From contig MNCI01008727.1 of NCBI GenBank assembly GCA_015680685.1, positions 194,452 to 258,451 of the forward strand: DNA of 64,000 nt, given 5' to 3'. The position numbers and the translations under genes are program-made. Positions 43,800 through 56,075 of this stretch are shown piece after piece. The stretch's first letter is position 1. Every line of letters starts with the position of its first letter. The DNA comes from Gnetum montanum (taxonomy: Eukaryota; Streptophyta; Gnetopsida; Gnetales; Gnetaceae). The notes under the pieces are model-generated. The model ran no database searches, was not told where the DNA came from, and worked only from the letters and a program-made list of their open reading frames with translations.

Positions 43800-45930
43800 T
43801 CCTACACTAGATGGTAAACTATGAGTTAGTGCGACCAATATCATCCCATAGTACCTACCAGCAAGCATTCAAACCTTCTACTAGTGAATAATTACATGGA
43901 GTTTTAGGCTTTTGAAAGGCATAGGATCATATGAAAATTAGAATAAAATCAAAAAGGCATTTAGGCCTTCTAGCAAGGAATAATTGCTTATAGTTTGAGG
44001 CTTTCAGAAGGGACAGGGTCAACAAGAAGCATAGTCTATCTAAACTATGAGCTAGTGTGAGTAACACCTTCTAGTAGTTCCAACTAGAAGGTATTTGAAC
44101 CTTCTAGTAGGTAATAATTTCTTCAAGTTTGAGGCTTTCGGTAGGCATAGGGTCTTATGGTAGTAAGGTCTATACAAATTATGAGGTAGTGTGACTAGGA
44201 CCATCCCATAGTCCCAAACCAAAAGGCATTCAAACCATTAGAAGAAAATAATTTCTTGGAGTTTTAGGCTATTGGAAGACATAGGATCATCTGGTAGGCA
44301 GAAGATCATCTGGAAGGCATTTAGAGGCTACCAGAAGGTAGAGGGTTATCTAGAAGGAAAGTTTAGGTAAACTACAAGCTAGTGCAAGTAACACCCTCTT
44401 GTAGTCTCAACTGGAAGGCATGCAGACCTTTCAGAAGAGAATAATTGCTTAGAATTTTAGACTACTAGAAGGTAGAGGGTCATTTGGAAGGTAGAAGATT
44501 ATCCAAAAGGCATCCAAACCTTTTGGTAGAAAATAATTAGTTGGGGTTTGTAGCTACTAGAAGTTAGAGAGTAGCAAGGTCTAGGTAAACTACGAGGTAG
44601 TGTGACTAGCACCCTCTCATAGTCTCACTTGGAAGGCATTCAAACCTTTGGAAGAGAATAATTAGTTGGAGTTTTAGGCTATTAGAAAGTAGAGGGTCAC
44701 CTAGAAGGTAGAAGATCAACTAGAAGCCATCTAGACCTTCTAGTGAGAATAATTGTTTGGAGTTTGAAGCTTCCAGAAGTAGAGGATCATCTAATAACAA
44801 GGTCTAGGTAAATTGCAAGGCAGTGCAACTAGCACCATCTTGTAGTTTCAATTAGAATGCATTCAAACCTTTAGTTAGTGAATAATTACTTGGAGTTTTA
44901 GACTATCGAAAGGCAGAGGGTCATCTGGTAGGTAGAAGATCATATAGAAGGCATTTAGATGCTACCAGAAGACAAAGGATCATCTAGAAGCAAAGACTAG
45001 TTAAACTATGAGCTTGTGCATGTAGAACCCTTCTATAGTCCCTTCCGAAAGGCATTTAGACCTTATGGTAAGGAATAATAGCTTGGAGTTTGTGGATTCT
45101 AGAAGGAAAAGGATCATCTAGTACCAAGGTCTAGGGAAATTATGACAAAGTGTGATTAATACCCTTTCATAGTTCCAACCATAAAGCATTTAGACTTTCT
45201 AGTAGGGAATAATTGCTTGGATTTTTAGGCTACTAGAAGGAAGAGGATCATACAGAAAGTAGAAAATCATTTGGAAGGAATTTAGACCTTCCAATAAGGA
45301 ATAATTGGTTAGAGTTTTTGGCTTTTGCAAGGCAAAGGATCATCTGGTACCAAGGTGTAGGTAAACTGTGATGAAGTGTGACTAGCACCCTCCTACAGTC
45401 CTTACCAGAAGGCATTCAAACCTTCTAGGAGGGAATATTTGCTTGGATTTTTAGGCTTCTAGAAGGTAGAGGATCATCCAGAAGGTAGAAGACCATCCAA
45501 AAGACATTTAGAGCTTCCAGTAGGGAATAATTGGTTAGATTTTGTAACTTCCAAAATGCAAAGGGTCATCTAGAAACACTGTTTAGGTAAATTACAAGGC
45601 ATTGTGAATAGCATCATTTCATTATTGTAATTAGTAGACATTTAGACCTTCTAAAAGGGAATAATTTCTTAGAGTTATAGGCTTCTGAAATGAAAAGGTT
45701 CATCTAAGAAGGTGGAAGGAAATTTGAACGATGTTCAACTTTTTAGAAAGGAATAATTACTCAGATATTATGGCTACCGAAAGGCATAGAGTCATTTGAA
45801 AGCATGGTCAAGTTAAACTTTGAGGCAATGCCACCAACACTCACTCATAGTTTCAACTAGTAGGCATTTAGACCTTTCAAAAGGAAAGAATTTCTTGGAG
45901 TTTTAGGCCATTCGTAAGGCACAAAGTATA
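43800..45930 (+). repeat. Satellite-like array, 11 units of about 200 bp, hairpin-rich
   Basis: The units share taggtaaactacgaggtagt, then gtgactagcaccctc, then gaaggcatt(c/t)a(a/g)acc, ttctagtagggaataattgc, ttggagttttaggc and a reversed ctactagaaggtagaggatc. Unit starts are near 43815, 44030, 44162, 44365, 44579, 44800, 44995, 45128, 45352, 45582 and 45806. Spacing alternates between about 130 and about 200-230, so there are two unit lengths. Within a unit, ccttctagtag and ctactagaagg form inverted arms, for example the perfect 9-bp pair 45197-45205 / 45230-45238 with a 24-base loop. Divergence between units is high (an old array). No coding frame. Confidence 0.85.
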
Positions 45931-45939
45931 ACCACTTTT

Positions 45940-46255
45940 CATCTTCGGGATGTTCATTGTGACTTCTAGTGTGGCACTATGAGATAGTGCCACTCATAAC
46001 CTCTCACATTCTATTGAACCAAACTTCTAAAAGGTCTCATACCTTTTGATAGGCCAAAATTACAACAACATTTTATCTTTCATATGGCCATTGTGACTTT
46101 TGATGTCATTGCAAGGTAGTGCTACTCATAATCACTTGTACTCCTCTTAAACTAAGGTTCTGAAATGTTTTTTTAGCTTCAGGTAGGTTAAAATTACAAC
46201 AAGTTTTCATCTTTTAGATGGCCATTGTGGCTTCTAGTGTCACTACGAGGTAATG
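45940..46255 (+). repeat. Three-unit tandem repeat, about 115-130 bp
   Basis: Three units each contain ttttcatctt, then gatggccattgtgacttcta, gtgtcactacgaggtagtg and cactcataa. They abut the end of the satellite-like array and share a few words with it (tacgaggtagtg), so they may be a diverged branch of it. Confidence 0.75.
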
Positions 46256-46349
46256 TTATGGTTTGAGTTATAGTAAGATAAATGTTCAAACCAAATGTAA
46301 CAAAATGTTTAAATGAATATTTAACATTAAATCATAAATGAAAATCGCA

Positions 46350-46935
46350 TAGTCTATCAAACATTAAATATGAAAAATTTTATGATTCCTAATGTGTTTC
46401 TTACGTTTCCAAGTTATCATTGTTAATTATCAACTAATGACTATTAACTACTAAGTTTACAATAGAAGTGATGATATCCCAAGAGATTATTGTGCCATAG
46501 GTGTTAATTTTTAGTCTTGGCTATTATATGTTAGGATTTTTTTCATATAAGTAATTACCTTAATTTCTAGTTCTATTAGAACTTATTGTACCTATATGAA
46601 TTACATGTAAGAAAAAGTTAGTACTCTTCCAATAGATAACCATAACTCTTGACCCTCTTACAATAGGTCACAAATAACATGAGGCTAAACCTATACTCAT
46701 TAGATTAGTTGAATTCGATCTATCAAACATGAAAACTTTTATGATTTCTAATGTCATACTTAGGTTTTCAACTTATCATACTTAACTATCATCTAATGAA
46801 TATTCATAACTTCTTGAATTAAATACTAAGTTTATAATAGAAGTGATGGTATCCTAAGAGGTTATTACATCTCAGGTGTTAATTTTTAGTCTTGGCTACT
46901 ATATGTTAGAAGTCTTTTTTTTTCATATTAGTAAT
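46350..46935 (+). repeat. About 375-bp tandem duplication
   Basis: 46350-46560 matches 46725-46935: atctatcaaacat, tttatgattcctaatgt, gaagtgatgatatcc and taatttttagtcttggctat. Non-coding. Confidence 0.8.
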
Positions 46936-47759
46936 TACCTTTAGAGTTTTTGTGATAATGATACTCAAAGAATCTTGTAGTTCATGTCTCGAAGTCTTCT
47001 AGAAGGTATCATGCCTTCTGATGGGCATAAATTTCAAACATTTTTGTTCTTCTAGAAGGTCAAAGTGTCTTGCAGTTTAAATTAGGTAATACTACTATTC
47101 TAATTGCCTCACACTCTTTAGATTATGCATTTCGTTAGCAGCCTAGAGGATGTAGAGCATGGTAAGGAAGAAAAGAGCATTGCATGAGTAATCACATTAA
47201 CAATGAAGGCCAACCTTGCTATGTTGAACGGATTGTATGCTAGGTAAGACTTCTAGAACAATGTTTTCTAATAAGGTACACTACTTGCTCTTATTTCAGT
47301 CATCTTATATTACATAACTAATGAATATGCTATTTCAAATATAGATATGTTAGATATTTAGTGTGTAAAATATTTGAAGAATGTGAGGAAGAAAAGAGCA
47401 TGTAGGTTTCTAGGAAATAACATAGCAACAAGAAATACAAAATCCACCAACATGACATTTTTGAAAAAAAGATATTCAATGGTCTTATTTCTATGATGAT
47501 GCATTTGCTTGGATATATAAAGAAAGAGTACAAGATTTTATTGAGGGTGAACATAAGAATGATATCTTTCCTTGTGAATTTTTCTATAGAACTAAAAACC
47601 AACAAAAATGGATAAAGAAGACTCACTCATGAGCATACCATTATAGAAGCTGAATGATGTAAGTTACAAATATTTTGTATTTATCTAATACTGTTTTATA
47701 ATACAAAGATTCACAATTTAGAATACTATGACCCTTGTTTGAATATGTTTTTTTTTATT
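46936..47759. other. AT-rich region before MULE, no certain gene
   Basis: Weakly coding-like pieces near 47150-47640 may be the N-terminal part of the MULE protein that follows, but no motif could be fixed. No terminal inverted repeat was recognised. Confidence 0.4.
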
Positions 47760-50090
47760 AGTTATCATTGTGAGTATGGAGAAAATGTTACTAAATGGAT
47801 ATCACCTAGGGAAGATAGAAAAAGAAATTAGCTTGGAAGAAAGATAAGTCTTCATGTCATTTCATAGTTTTTTATATGAGAGGATCAGATCATGTTGACA
47901 CATAAGGAGCTTACTATCATGTTTTGCTCGATCCCATGACAAATAAAAGAAAGTCATAATCTATACACATTTCTAGTGAGTGTGTAAGAAGATAGTGTAT
48001 TTATGAAAAGGATGACTAATAGATGTCATCTATGAGAGCTATATCAAAGGTATTTTTAAGGGATGATAGGATTTTGGGCTATCAAGAAAGAGGGATATCT
48101 TTCTTGTTAAAAAAGACACATACAACATTTGCAAAAATGTAGCCCCTAATTACAAGAAAAGTGAGCATGATAAAATCAATACTCAACTATGGTACCAAAA
48201 GATGAGTAATATTTTCTTTTACTACCAAGAAGAGTCTCAAGAATAAGTTGTCCCATTGATCATTGGGTTGTAATAATCTTGGATGCTCAAAAAGATGATA
48301 GCTCTATCTCAATGTAGTATCCTTGTAATGGATTACACTTTCAACACCAACAAATATGATGTAAGTTTAAATAATGGGTTATATTATTCCATTTAAAAAA
48401 TTGTTAGTGTAATAATAGAACAAGAGATTATCTTATTACAAATGTGTGGTCCTCTTTGTAGTTTTATCTTCATACAGTGATGGCTTTTGATTCATATTAT
48501 AATAGACTTCCAATGTCATGGGTGACATCCTCATGGTGTACTAAAATTGATATAAGAGGTTGGCTTTTAGAGCTTCATTGAAGAGGCAAGGCTAAGGAGC
48601 CTAATTAGATAGTAAATGCTTTCAAGCTAGATGACTCAAAGGCAGAAATGAATGCAGTGATATAACATTTAAAGCATTTGAAAACATACTTAAAATCATA
48701 CTACCTTGGTGTCAGATATCTTCACATGTGATAAAATTTGATAATTTATCAGGTCTATTTTTGGGAGTAGAATTTTTTTATGCATTTGGCATGTTTGGAG
48801 GGCATGGAGGAAGAACTTGGCAACCAAATTTAGAGATTTCAAATAAAGTAAAGCAATGGGTGATGATCTTAATCATATTAGAAATGAATGGAAAACTATT
48901 GTGGATGTTGTTGTGGAAATAGACATATTTATTAATAGGTTTCAAGAGAACTCAGAATTCATTAAATACTTAAAATAGTAGTGATTAAATAAAGACAAAT
49001 TTAGGGAGTATCTATTCCTTAGTATCATTACATAAAAGTTCATATTCATAGTCATAGATTCTTTTTCCATTGGTTTATTGCTTATTTTTTTTCATTAATC
49101 ATTTGTTTATAGGAATGTAGGCTAAAACATTTTGTGTTGTTCCCCATGCACAACAACACACAAATAATGTTGTTGAATCATACCATGGATTTTTGAAGGG
49201 AAAATTTTTAAGAGATAATAAATAGAAAATACCAAAGGAACGATTGGCTTATATGGAGCTTGAAAAAGGTATAACTAAATTATTGGCACAATTCTAGAAA
49301 TAAAGTTACAGGATATTTTGTAAACAAGAGAGATAGAGATTTCAATAAGAAGTCATGGGAAAAGGCTTTACAAATATCAAATGTTGACTATGTGCAAGTC
49401 ATGAAAAATGAAGATGAAGATGCTATGCGAAATTAGAATAGTTTCAAATTGAACACTTGGCACATGGTTTCAAAGGTATTTTCTTTTAGTATATCTTGTG
49501 AGTGTAAGTGGTTTTACCTTGGCCATTTTTGCAAGCACTCAATGAAATTTTTTATTAAGGTGAAGGGTCTTACCAATGCATTCAAGTTCTTCTTCCAAAA
49601 TGAGTTTTACAATTCATGAGTTTCTATAGAACTAAATTCATTCCTTCCACATTAGTTCCCTAGCCAAGAAGATGCTTCAAAAATTAGAATGGCACGAGAG
49701 ACATTGAGATCAAATAACCAAAGGTTTTTCACCAATGAGGTGGACATGGTGGATAATACAAATTAACAAGTGGAGGTGGACAACAGTAAAGCAAATGCAT
49801 AGTGGAAAACAAAAATTCATAAGCTCAAAAACACATTGAAAAAATTAGCAAGGACATTGCCTACATATACAGAGATTATTTTATAAATATGAAAACATGT
49901 GGAATTGTTGGAATCAAATTTTGTATTTTCAAGTAATGTAGATGGATTAGTGAGAGAAAAAAGATTATTTGGTTGGAATAGTCCTACCAAACATACTACA
50001 CAAAATCTTTCAAACCCTAACTCTGTAAGAAAACTTTTTAATGAGGTTGGAGATTCTATTTCATTTGTTATCTATGATTATTAAAATAAT
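47760..50090 (+). pseudogene. MULE transposase relic (FAR1-like, SWIM zinc finger)
   Basis: This is a decayed Mutator-like transposase. Pieces in order are an N-terminal CEYGENVTKW (about 47770), then NYKKSEHDKINTQLWYQKM and FFYYQEESQE (48150-48245). A DDE core follows with LVMDYTFNTNKY (about 48320-48355), where the D of the first catalytic position is visible. After an apparent intron (gtaagt at 48361 to about 48460) it reads FDSYYNRLPMSWVTSSWCT and NAFKLDDSKAEMNAV (about 48490-48660), including the second acidic position. Then come LWHVWRAWRKNLATKF, VESYHGFLKGKFLRD (about 49170) and a SWIM finger CECKWFYLGHFCKH (49497-49538). Stops and frameshifts are common. FAR1/FHY3 transcription factors share this fold, but the multiple lesions and repeated 3' end favour a transposon. 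Confidence 0.82.
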
Positions 50091-50750
50091 GTACATTGTG
50101 TTCTTTTTTTTAAACAATTTTGTTTTGTTTGTAGATTGGAGTGTAGAAGGCCAAAAGAATCATGGATAGTCCTTTGATCCAACATCTACCCTAAACTAGT
50201 AGCTCAGTTGATGAGATTCTTGTCAATGTATTTTCTATTTAACATCGTTGGATAGCTAACTATGATTGTAATATATCATGTATTTTTATTGATTAGTTAA
50301 CAACATGTTTGTTATGCTCTTTTGTTGAATCAAAGTATGCTTAATATGACTTAACAGGATATTGCAAGACTATGTCTTGGATATGTGTTGTCTTTTTAAA
50401 TATGGTGAATTTTAATTACATTTTGGACAATTATTCTTGTATTTCTCCTTAAACTTTGATACCTATAATTTGAAAAAATGGGAAACTATGAAATAAACTT
50501 CCACAAACATCACTATAATTATTAAACAACAATACTTTTGAAAATGCCTTACACATACATAACTAAGACTATCATTATCATTCATCTCAGACCTCATATC
50601 TAGTTTCATTGCTTTATTTTAACAACTACACTTTTGAAAATTGATTCTCAATTGATGTATTTGTAATATACACAAACCAAATTTAATTTCTCAAAACTTG
50701 TGAGAACATGCGACTTGCATGATTTTGCAATCTTTTGAAAAGAAAATGCA
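50091..50750 (+). repeat. MULE 3' region, partner of 59640-60290
   Basis: This is the non-coding continuation after the last coding block. Together with 49795-50090 it aligns with 59335-60290 (gatagctaa(c/t)tatgattg, tggacaatt/atttggaaaat, catctcaga(c/t)ctcatatct). Similarity fades near 50750/60290, which probably marks the transposon end. Confidence 0.8.
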
Positions 50751-52380
50751 TGATCTTGCTATTCCTTTCCTTCTACATAATTTTTTGATGAGACATGGAA
50801 AGGAAAATGCCCTTCCTTCACACTCATTTTCTTTAAACTACTTCTCCATCTTAAGATAAATTAGTTGGAAAAGGTTGATAGGTAATTTTCTACTTAGATC
50901 AGTGGACACATGAGTAGAGAAAGCTATGATCTTGTTGGGCCTCACCATTGGATTAAGGTGGTAAGTCACCATCTTAATGTATGCATGCTCTACCATTGTA
51001 AGTGCACCAAAATTCTTACAATCAACATTGTAGCACTACCAAACCCACTCCTTCTTAACCTTAGGGTCCACTTGCATAGATATTTCTACTAAGGATTTGC
51101 TAATTTCTGGAAACCAAAGGGCCTTAGAAATGGCCTTCACTAAGTAGGAAACAAAGGTGTTCTTGATTTTGACTGTGGCATCACCCTACTTGTTATTCTA
51201 GAAGAGGTATGTTTCACTCATGTACCATTATCCACTAGATGTAATAATGGGCCACATGGGAGAAATCTAGAGTTGAGATTTGACTTCTTTTGGGTCAAAG
51301 TTCAAGAAATATCCAAAGTTTACTTTGGGAAGAACTATTTTTGGATCTCCATAAACCTAATTTGCTTTAAATAGGCCTTTGTTAAAGTCACCTCAAGGTT
51401 CAGTCTAGGTTTAGGTGTATCATCTAGGTGGGACTACTCCATTTTTGCTTCTAGAATTTGATAGATAGATTCCACTTTAGGGTTCTAATGAAGAGATCCT
51501 ATTGCATGTGTCTCTATTGATTACTCCTAAGACTGCTCCTGTTGGTCCATTATGGTTGTAGGCTACTTTTCCCTTGATTTGGATAGTTGTCCTTCTTACA
51601 ATTGCTTTGGTCTTAGTGCCATCTGTGATCACATGACCAAGGATTAGCATTTAACATGTAACTTTATAACATTTGAGTACCATATCTCTTAGGTTAGTTA
51701 CAATTGAATAAATTGTGATCATGGTGGATTAGTCATTTTAATATTATTTTATTATTATTTTGTTCTAATGTTTAACAGAGTTTGTTGGAGGGGCTTAACT
51801 CTCATAAATTGATGATTTTAATGTTATTTTATTGGTTAAACGTTGTGGGAGTTAGAAAATTTCTAAAAATGTTTTTGTCAATAACATAAGATTTGTAGCC
51901 CCACAATGTAGAGCTTACCTCCAGTAGCTCTGGGAAGGAAGAAAGAGGTGAATAGGACAAGTAGTTTAAGAGTTATGGGCTCTGGAAGATTCTATGCTCT
52001 AAAAAATTACAACTCTTACATTTGAAGAAAATGGAAATTTTTTTTAAAGTGTTATGCTATATTTATAGGATTTTATAGCTATCTCAACGAGATCTCATAT
52101 ACAATGTTAGGTTGACATGAGTGGCTATGTCGATGGGATCCCATTGACACAACAAAAGATAAAAATTTTCACTTTGAAAATTATCAGAAAAATAAAGATT
52201 TTTTGCATAAAATTGGAGTCCATAGAGACCTAGAAAGGTCATCAACATGAAAAAATTCTTGAAGAGAGCTAGATAATCCATAAAAAAGAGAGTTTTGAAC
52301 TAGGAAAAATGATCAAAGAAACTTAAAAAAGGAGTGCAAAACTAGACACAATTGATGTGGAGCACTAATGATTTGAATGC
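50751..52380. other. Intergenic with an unidentified minus-strand coding remnant
   Basis: Between about 50910 and 51540 the minus strand gives protein-like pieces, such as KAISKALWFPEISKSLVEIS, then MQVDPKVKKEWVW, VEHAYIKMVTYHLNPMV and PRLNLEVTLTKAYLKQIRF. They are broken by stops. I do not recognise the family; a retrotransposon polyprotein is possible. The rest (51560-52380) shows nothing, apart from a doubled gatttta(a)tgttattttatt at about 51735 and 51810. Confidence 0.4.
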
Positions 52381-53692
52381 AAAAATATCTAAGGATAAGG
52401 AACTTAACTAATCGAACCAAGGAGTATGCAAGTGGATCCTTCCCATAGTAGGCTCTTGCCCTTAATGCCTTTGCATGCCCTCAAATCAAAGAGTCCATGT
52501 ACCCCATGGATGATTAATGGTTATGAAAAGTTAAGGACTAAATCCCAAAAGAATCTATTTAAGAATTTAGACATATCAAACAAAGACATTGAAAAAACAT
52601 GAAAAATTGATAGTGAGGTGAGTTATGAAGAGCAAGGATGGATGAGGTGGAGAGTGGAATGGAGTTCTGAATCATGGTCACATGAAGTCCCTTATGGATA
52701 TTGTGGTTAATATGACTTGATAACATCTATCCTTAGTCCAAACTAAAACCAACCACTTCCAGTGACATTACATTGACACTCCAAGATTGGTCCACCCCCT
52801 CAAGACATAAGATTAGTCCCATAGATCAATCATGATTCCTAAAAGAGAGGAAAAGAGGAGCAAGAAGTTAGATGAGTCTTAGTTAGAGGGAACTTTCAAA
52901 CATGGGTAACATGTCTTTATAGTCTCATAACTAGTGCTTTTAGCCTAGTATTTCATCTAAGGGTTGTGCTTTGAATTTCCATTATTATTTTTTCTTTTTT
53001 GAATTTTATATTTTTATGGATTTTGGATAGAAGCCATGCCATGTAAATACTTTTAGCTTCTTGTTATTAGTTAATAGTAGAATGGTGAGAAATCCATAAA
53101 AACTCTCATGCACTCAAAAGGATAGGCAAGTACAAAGAGCATTAAATCCCCTTGAACTCACATCCTTATCTATCCATTTAATCCTTCTCAAGTTTGGAAA
53201 CTACCAAGGTCATAAGTTCATTAAAAGCTTCATTAAGAAAGGGACTTCATATTTCAAAAACAAAGAACACCATAGAGTTTGTGGATGGGTGGATGATGTG
53301 GACTCACAACATGTTATCATGAAAAAGAAACCATGTCTTAGTAATTAAAACCAAAACGTTGTGGAATCTCCTGAGTGAGAAGATAGATGAGAATGTTGTC
53401 ATACCAGTTAGGCTCATTAGGTATTTGGTTAGCTATAGCCCTAGCAAAGAGGAGCTCATCAGGAAAGTGATTTGATAATGGACTCTTCTCCTCTTTGTTG
53501 TCTCATTGCAATCGAGACAAGTGGTTAGTAATCATGTTCTTGATCCCTTTTCGATCTACCATCATAACATAAAATTCTTGCAAGATCACATGCCACTATA
53601 TGACATAGGGACTCACCATTAGTTTGTTTATGAGAAACTGAATTACACTGTGGTCAATGTGCACAAACACCTTGTATCTAGGCACATAGTGC
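52381..53692 (-). mobile_element. Ty3/gypsy fragment E: RNase H to 3' region
   Basis: The minus strand reads HYVPRYKVFVHIDHSVIQFL, then the rest of RNase H ending in NHLSRL (53692 to about 53510). This is the C-terminal RNase H of an Athila/Tat-type element (pattern HTDHSALKYLLNK … ADHLSRL). About 1.1 kb of 3' region follows (53200-52381), which aligns in inverted orientation with 57960-58570 of element B (attcaaagcaca(a/c)cccttag, then caagtca(c/t)attaa, then gagcctact(t/a)tggg). Integrase is missing. Its RNase H end abuts the LTR of element B at 53694. Confidence 0.8.
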
Positions 53693-53693
53693 C

Positions 53694-53767
53694 TGATGGG
53701 ATGCGATATCGCATGGGCCATGATATTGCGTACGCGATATCATAGCCCGTCGTCAGTTTTATAAATA
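53694..53767 (+). promoter_or_regulatory. Gypsy LTR promoter with palindromes and TATA box (element B)
   Basis: A perfect 14-bp palindrome ATGCGATATCGCAT (53701-53714) is followed six bases later by a 24-bp near-perfect palindrome (53720-53743, one mismatched pair, centre GCGTACGC). Sixteen bases on is TATAAATA (53760-53767). The right LTR keeps the GCGATATCGC core (59273-59282). U3 is thus very short, about 65 bases, and is dominated by palindromes. Promoter function is inferred from position. Confidence 0.7.
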
Positions 53768-54474
53768 AGAGGTGGCTCTCCCTTGTTTCTCCATCTAGAT
53801 CTAGATGTTAGCCAAACTCTTGTCATCTTTCCATTTTAGAGTTAGAATAATTTCCATGTGCCTGTAGTAGGAGTCCCAAAGTGAACGGATCTTTATTCGA
53901 GAAATTTTGTACCTGAGCACATAATTGTGTACGACAATAAAGATGAACTTTTGGATAAACCTTGTAGCATATGGACTAAGCTAAATAGGACTTTAATTAT
54001 TGTTAAATGTTTAAATGATTTCTTAAGGACTTAATCTCCCTCAACCCTCAACTCTCATAGTTAAGTGCATTCAGTACGACCACTTCGAGCATGTGCGTTA
54101 CGCTTGGTAATCCCAGTAACGAATAGCGTTTGGTAATCCCAGTAGCATTGCATTGGTTCAGGGTGTGAAACGGCAAGTGGGAATAGATACTGATGCTAGG
54201 ACGATTATAGCTTAGTTAGTGAAAGATTAGTTACTTATTTTCTTCATTCTTTCCTCTCTTAGCATAGGCGATAAAAACATAAAAGATATAAAAATCACAT
54301 GCCTCAAGCTTACTTAACCATACAACCTTGACAAATACAAGTAAGCTTGGGAAGACAACGATTGATTAACCTTAGGTATTCCATAAGGCATGATGGAGTT
54401 CGACCGGATCGCACATGTAATGCTCGTATTCTTATGGTTGAGTGTAGGGGTACCTCGCCTTATGGAGATTGGGG

Positions 54475-56075
54475 ATGGAGGGTAAAAGTGTCCCGCACGT
54501 CTTAAGCGAGATTGGAGATGGAGAACCAGTTATAACAAGTTCTCCATCAAATGATGTTCCTCCTCCTAACGATGGTAAGGAGGTGGGGCATCAAAACCTA
54601 CATTCCATGATTCATAACCCTAGTTCTGATCCCCATGAACACCAAGTGTTCAATGAGGGAACACAAACAAATGATAAGAATGGGCAGTTTGATCGTCATC
54701 AAGATTAGGGTCGTAGCCACCGAAGAGAAGGTAAGAAACATCATCATGTTGATGGTTCCCCTTCTTCTTCACCTTCATCCCATCATTCACCCTCTCCTTC
54801 CACATTAGGATGTAGTCACAAGGAATACAACTATGAGGATAAGGGTAAGCATAATGAGAACCCTCGACGAGAGAGTCGAGAGCGAGGATGAGGGCATTCG
54901 AGAGAATCAAGGCATGGAAGAAGGAAAAGTAGGGAACTGCGTAGGCCTCACAGATGCCATGAAAGAAATGAAAATGATGAACCCCTACTTGCAACTTGAA
55001 GTATGTTAGATATTACGGAGGCTGTGAGAATACCTACAAGGCACCAGAAAGATAGCTGGAACAAGAGACTAGACATGAATAATATCCCTCGATTTGAGGG
55101 GGGATACAACGTTGATCCGAAAAACCACTTATAGGCATTTCATGATGCTTGCACCTTGCAGAATATCAAAAAATGTGGCAAAAGTTAATGTTGTTCCCAA
55201 GGACACTCATACAAGAAGCAGAAAGTTGGTACTGGTCCTTAGAACTGGAATCTATTAGACAGTGGAGTACAATGCTAGAACTATTTAACGATAAATATCA
55301 AACATACTCCTGAGTGTCCAACTTGAGAAAATAGATCCAAGGATGGAAGTAGGGTAATCATAAACCCTTGGATGTTGCCATGGGCCGATATTATGCACTG
55401 CTACATCATTGCCCAGGCCATGGTTATGCACAACGAGATCAACTTTGCCACCTTGTAGATGGGCTAAGACATGAAACCAGGAGAACCCTTGGAACATATG
55501 CCCAAGGGATATTATTTGAGCTTAGGTCCCATGAGCTGCATAGATTTTTAGAGTAAGTAGCTAAGGAAGAAGAAGAGCTATAGAAAAGAGAAAGCGTGGA
55601 AGAGTATAACTGCGATCCTTCCCTACGAAAGAAGGGAGTAAGATTCTGTGAGAAAGAGGATGAGTCATCACTTGAAGAGTTGGTGAATAGAAAAACCTTG
55701 CCACTTCAAAAGTTAACAATCAAAGTGTCAGCTAAGGTAGATCAAATGTGGGATTCCTTAGACAATAAGTTTGAAACAGTTCTCAAGATTGTAGAGGAGT
55801 CTAAGGAGCGAAGTAGTGACCATGATAAGAAAAAGTGGAGAGACTCAGACCATGCACGTAACAAGGGTAAGGGAAAAATGACTATCATTGATGAGGTTGT
55901 GGACTCTGATACGGACAATGATGGTGGATGTGAGATTTGCCAATATGACCATCCTAAGGGATGTTGCCCAATAATCTCACATCTGCAAGAGTTTGGGGTG
56001 TATGCACTCAACCTAAGACTTAACAAACGGCAAGCACCCCAGAGGTTACCTTATCCCCAAGGTAACCCAAGATAG
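54475..56075 (+). pseudogene. Gypsy gag (element B)
   Basis: The N-terminal block (54475-54706) reads MEGKSVPHVLSEIGDGEPV and ends in a TAG. It is followed in frame by a Ser/His/Arg-rich domain (to about 55000) with RESRERG and RESRHGRRKSREL. The capsid-like core at 55000-55560 has ITEAVRIPTRHQKDSWNKR and then broken frames. An open block (55596-56075) carries LQKLTIKVSAKVDQMWDSLD and a knuckle-like C-E-I-C-x3-H-P-K-G-C. That spacing (C-x2-C-x3-H-x3-C) is tighter than the retroviral C-x2-C-x4-H-x4-C. Gag would package element RNA; here several stops prevent this. Confidence 0.75.

Noticed and set aside
43800-46255. CRISPR-like array
   Set aside because: Units are diverged and tandem, without unique spacers between identical short repeats; the sequence context is plant nuclear DNA.
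47330-47626. 98-codon minus-strand frame before the MULE
   Set aside because: It is rich in Phe, Leu, Ser and Tyr as expected from antisense AT-rich DNA, with no domain; the plus strand here may be the MULE N-terminal part.
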